In this document: piece after piece, positions 5,371-7,055 of the stretch
Position numbering within the stretch: position 1 is the stretch's first letter
Layout of the letters: every line of letters begins with the position of its first letter
Assembly (NCBI GenBank): GCA_021796055.1
Contig: JAJYOS010000340.1
Coordinates: 1 to 7,055 of the forward strand
Length of the DNA: 7,055 nt
From: Bacteroidota bacterium
Lineage (GTDB): Bacteria; Bacteroidota; Kryptoniia; Kryptoniales; JAKASW01
Reading direction: 5' to 3'
Made by a program: the position numbers and the translations under genes
Notes under the pieces: model-generated
Seen by the model: only the letters and a program-made list of their open reading frames with translations
Told to the model about the DNA's origin: nothing
Databases searched by the model: none

Positions 5371-6789
5371 ATGAAGAGTATTCGTTCCAATATTGTTTCC
5401 GCCCTCGCTGTCGGTCTGGTTGCATTTGTCGTGGCGTCGTGCGGTGATTTCAAGAAGTCGAGTGTGGTAAATCCTCCCTCGACCGGTTCGGTAGATTTTT
5501 CAACGTATGTCTCGTTGGGAAATTCTTTGACTGCCGGATATCAGAGCGGCGCACTGTATGAATCGGCGCAGGAATACAGCTATCCTGCGGATATCGCCAA
5601 GCAAGCAGGCGTTACGCAGTTTGAGCAGCCGCTCATAAGTGACCCCGGAATCGGAGGACGGATGAAGATTCTTAATCTCACCGGTCCGGTGATCGGCGAG
5701 GATCCGGCTGCAGGCGGTGCGCCGCTGAACTCTGGCCTCGCTCGTCCATACAACAACCTCGGAATCCCCGGGGCGGTTCTCTATGACATGCTGGATACGT
5801 CGAGCTTTGCCGCAAAAGCGGGCCCCCCGAGGAACAACCCGTTCTTTCAGATTGTGTTGAGAAGTCCCGCGCTCGGCAGCAGCCCGGTTGCCCAGGCTCT
5901 CGCACTCCATCCGACTTTCGTTAGTGTGTGGATAGGCGCGAATGACGTGCTCGGTTATGCAACATCAGGAGGCACGGTGGGGATACTAGGTCCCGGCAGC
6001 GGCCCCACGGACGTGGCGACTTTCACTGCGCTATATAATCAAATGATGAATGCGCTTATAGCGGGAGCTCCGAACGCGAAGTTTATTCTGGCGAACATAC
6101 CGAATGTTGCGGCCATTCCGTTCTTCACTACCGTCCCCGCGGTTGTTGTCAATCCTGCGACTCAGCAGCCTGTGCTTAACCCTCAGACCGGGCAGCCTAT
6201 CCCGCTAATTGTTTACAGGCATGATGCGAGCGGGAATCTTTATGCCGGTCCAGCCGATCCGCAGCATGATTTCATCCTGTTGACCGCCCTCGATTCCCTG
6301 GAGGCCGGAGTCGGAATCCCTACCTCAGTCGGCGGCACGGGCAGGCCTCTTCCTAACCAGTTTGTACTCGACTCGTATGAGTATGGGATCGTGTCGCAAG
6401 CTGTTCAGGGTTACAACCAGGCAATCAGTGCGATCCAAGCTAGTCATCCCACCAAGATCGCCCTTGCAGATATTTACACTGCTCTTAATGAGTTTGACCA
6501 AACGGGTTACGAAGCGCAAGGGATCGACCTGACCAGCTCGTACATAACGGGCGGTGCATTCGGACTTGACGGCATACATCCGACTTCCCAGGGTTATGCC
6601 TTCATAGCTAATATCTTCATCCAGGCAATCAACAAACAGTTTGGAGCGAATATTCCGATAGTCCCGATTTCTATGGTGCCCAGTTCGATTGTAATTGCTC
6701 CGACAGGGCTCTCGAAAATTGTCTGGCCGGAAGTTCGTTACTCAGCTCTGGAGCCTGTGATCAGACTGTTGCAGGCAAGGAAATATTAG
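5371..6789 (+). CDS. SGNH/GDSL-family hydrolase lipoprotein
   Basis: This is a 472-residue predicted lipoprotein. The signal peptide ends in the lipobox VASC with Cys24 as the lipidated residue. SGNH blocks appear in order. Block I is VSLGNSLTAGY, with the nucleophile Ser52 in GNSL rather than GDSL. Block II is NNLGIPGA (Gly131 or Gly134), block III is IGAND (Gly189, Asn191), and block V is LDGIHPTSQGY with Asp400 and His403. The Ser52/Asp400/His403 triad and the Gly and Asn oxyanion residues are therefore all present, and the enzyme should be an active esterase or lipase. The gap between blocks III and V is about 200 residues, longer than in compact family members, with a Pro/Gln-rich insertion around 255-280. 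ATG 5371 has AGGA nine bases upstream. It lies 35 bp after the FadL gene and before a strong terminator. It may release acyl chains or other lipophiles at the cell surface or periplasmic face for the channel to take up; that link is inferred. Confidence 0.92.
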   Translation: MKSIRSNIVSALAVGLVAFVVASCGDFKKSSVVNPPSTGSVDFSTYVSLGNSLTAGYQSGALYESAQEYSYPADIAKQAGVTQFEQPLISDPGIGGRMKILNLTGPVIGEDPAAGGAPLNSGLARPYNNLGIPGAVLYDMLDTSSFAAKAGPPRNNPFFQIVLRSPALGSSPVAQALALHPTFVSVWIGANDVLGYATSGGTVGILGPGSGPTDVATFTALYNQMMNALIAGAPNAKFILANIPNVAAIPFFTTVPAVVVNPATQQPVLNPQTGQPIPLIVYRHDASGNLYAGPADPQHDFILLTALDSLEAGVGIPTSVGGTGRPLPNQFVLDSYEYGIVSQAVQGYNQAISAIQASHPTKIALADIYTALNEFDQTGYEAQGIDLTSSYITGGAFGLDGIHPTSQGYAFIANIFIQAINKQFGANIPIVPISMVPSSIVIAPTGLSKIVWPEVRYSALEPVIRLLQARKY

Positions 6790-6846
6790 AACCGGTAATT
6801 CATCGTTATAACCGGACAGAAGTTGTTGTCGAAAATACTGTCAACG

Positions 6847-6875
6847 ATGCCCCGTGAAAGCGGGGCATTTTTTTT
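6847..6875 (+). terminator. Intrinsic terminator of the FadL/SGNH operon
   Basis: An 8-bp stem (ATGCCCCG at 6847-6854 with CGGGGCAT at 6861-6868) closes a 6-base loop TGAAAG and runs into eight T residues (6868-6875). It lies 57 bp after the SGNH stop codon. It should end transcription from the operon and insulates the small gene downstream. Confidence 0.93.
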
Positions 6876-6897
6876 GTAAATTATTCCAGCAAACATC

Positions 6898-7055
6898 ATG
6901 GCTACGCTTACGTGTCCTAGCTGCAGGTCCACAAAGCTTCAACGGAGTCACACGCGGAGCTTTCGGGAATCTGTCTTAAAGATGATCGGACGGAGGCCCT
7001 TCCGTTGTCAGGATTGCGGCTGGCGTGGAATCATGAAATCTCCGAAAGCATATGA
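6898..7055 (+). CDS. Small zinc-ribbon protein, partial at the right edge
   Basis: The reading frame from ATG 6898 runs at least 52 codons without a stop to the end of the window. It begins MATLTCPSCRSTKLQRSHTR and contains two CxxC knuckles, Cys6/Cys9 and Cys37/Cys40 (RCQDCGWRG). They are separated by 27 residues rich in Arg and Lys. This is the layout of a zinc ribbon, in which four cysteines hold one zinc ion; such small proteins may bind nucleic acid or act as adaptors. No strong Shine-Dalgarno is visible before the ATG, so the start rests on the motif beginning right after it. A terminator lies just upstream, so it must have its own promoter, which I could not identify. The true C-terminus and any second domain lie beyond the window. 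Confidence 0.65.
   Translation, partial: MATLTCPSCRSTKLQRSHTRSFRESVLKMIGRRPFRCQDCGWRGIMKSPKAY

Overview
This window looks like part of a Gram-negative bacterial chromosome, probably a metagenome contig. An outer-membrane FadL-type porin, an SGNH-hydrolase lipoprotein and a MacB-type ABC export permease together imply a double membrane. Gene content and style would fit the Bacteroidota/Chlorobiota/Ignavibacteria neighbourhood, but no phylogenetic marker is present, so that placement is only an inference. I see no mobile element, CRISPR array, tRNA or rRNA.

Positions 1-765 hold a scrambled remnant of a MacB/FtsX-type permease. A minus-strand piece (about 31-490) and a plus-strand C-terminal piece (about 472-765) share a gapless 209-bp inverted duplication (31-239 against 472-680). 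The arms are about 87% identical in DNA, but only 2 of 69 codons change the amino acid. A further 30 bp at the left edge matches the inside of the next gene (964-993). This is either a real inversion/recombination between related permease genes or, more likely, a contig-edge misassembly joining strain variants or paralogues.

Positions 758-2005 hold an intact MacB-type permease that overlaps the upstream fragment by 8 bp, as expected for a tandem permease pair in an export operon. The partner ATPase and membrane-fusion protein would lie upstream and are not in view. A short convergent intergenic region (2006-2133) follows, with a 7-bp tandem repeat and no convincing terminator. Positions 2134-3849, on the minus strand, encode an unusually long Rossmann-fold protein of the SDR/epimerase type without a clear YxxxK catalytic pair.

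Positions 3850-4087 form a divergent promoter region with a good sigma70-type promoter for the rightward genes. It contains a dyad-rich block whose role I cannot name. Positions 4088-5335 (FadL-like outer-membrane channel) and 5371-6789 (SGNH/GDSL lipoprotein hydrolase) form a two-gene operon that ends in a strong intrinsic terminator at 6847-6875. A plausible joint role is surface hydrolysis of ester lipids coupled to uptake of the hydrophobic product. At the right edge a small CxxC...CxxC zinc-ribbon protein begins at 6898 and runs off the window.

I found no convincing new defence system or other novel system. The points most worth checking are the inverted, synonymously diverged permease fragments, the uncharacterised long SDR-like protein, and the FadL/SGNH pair.
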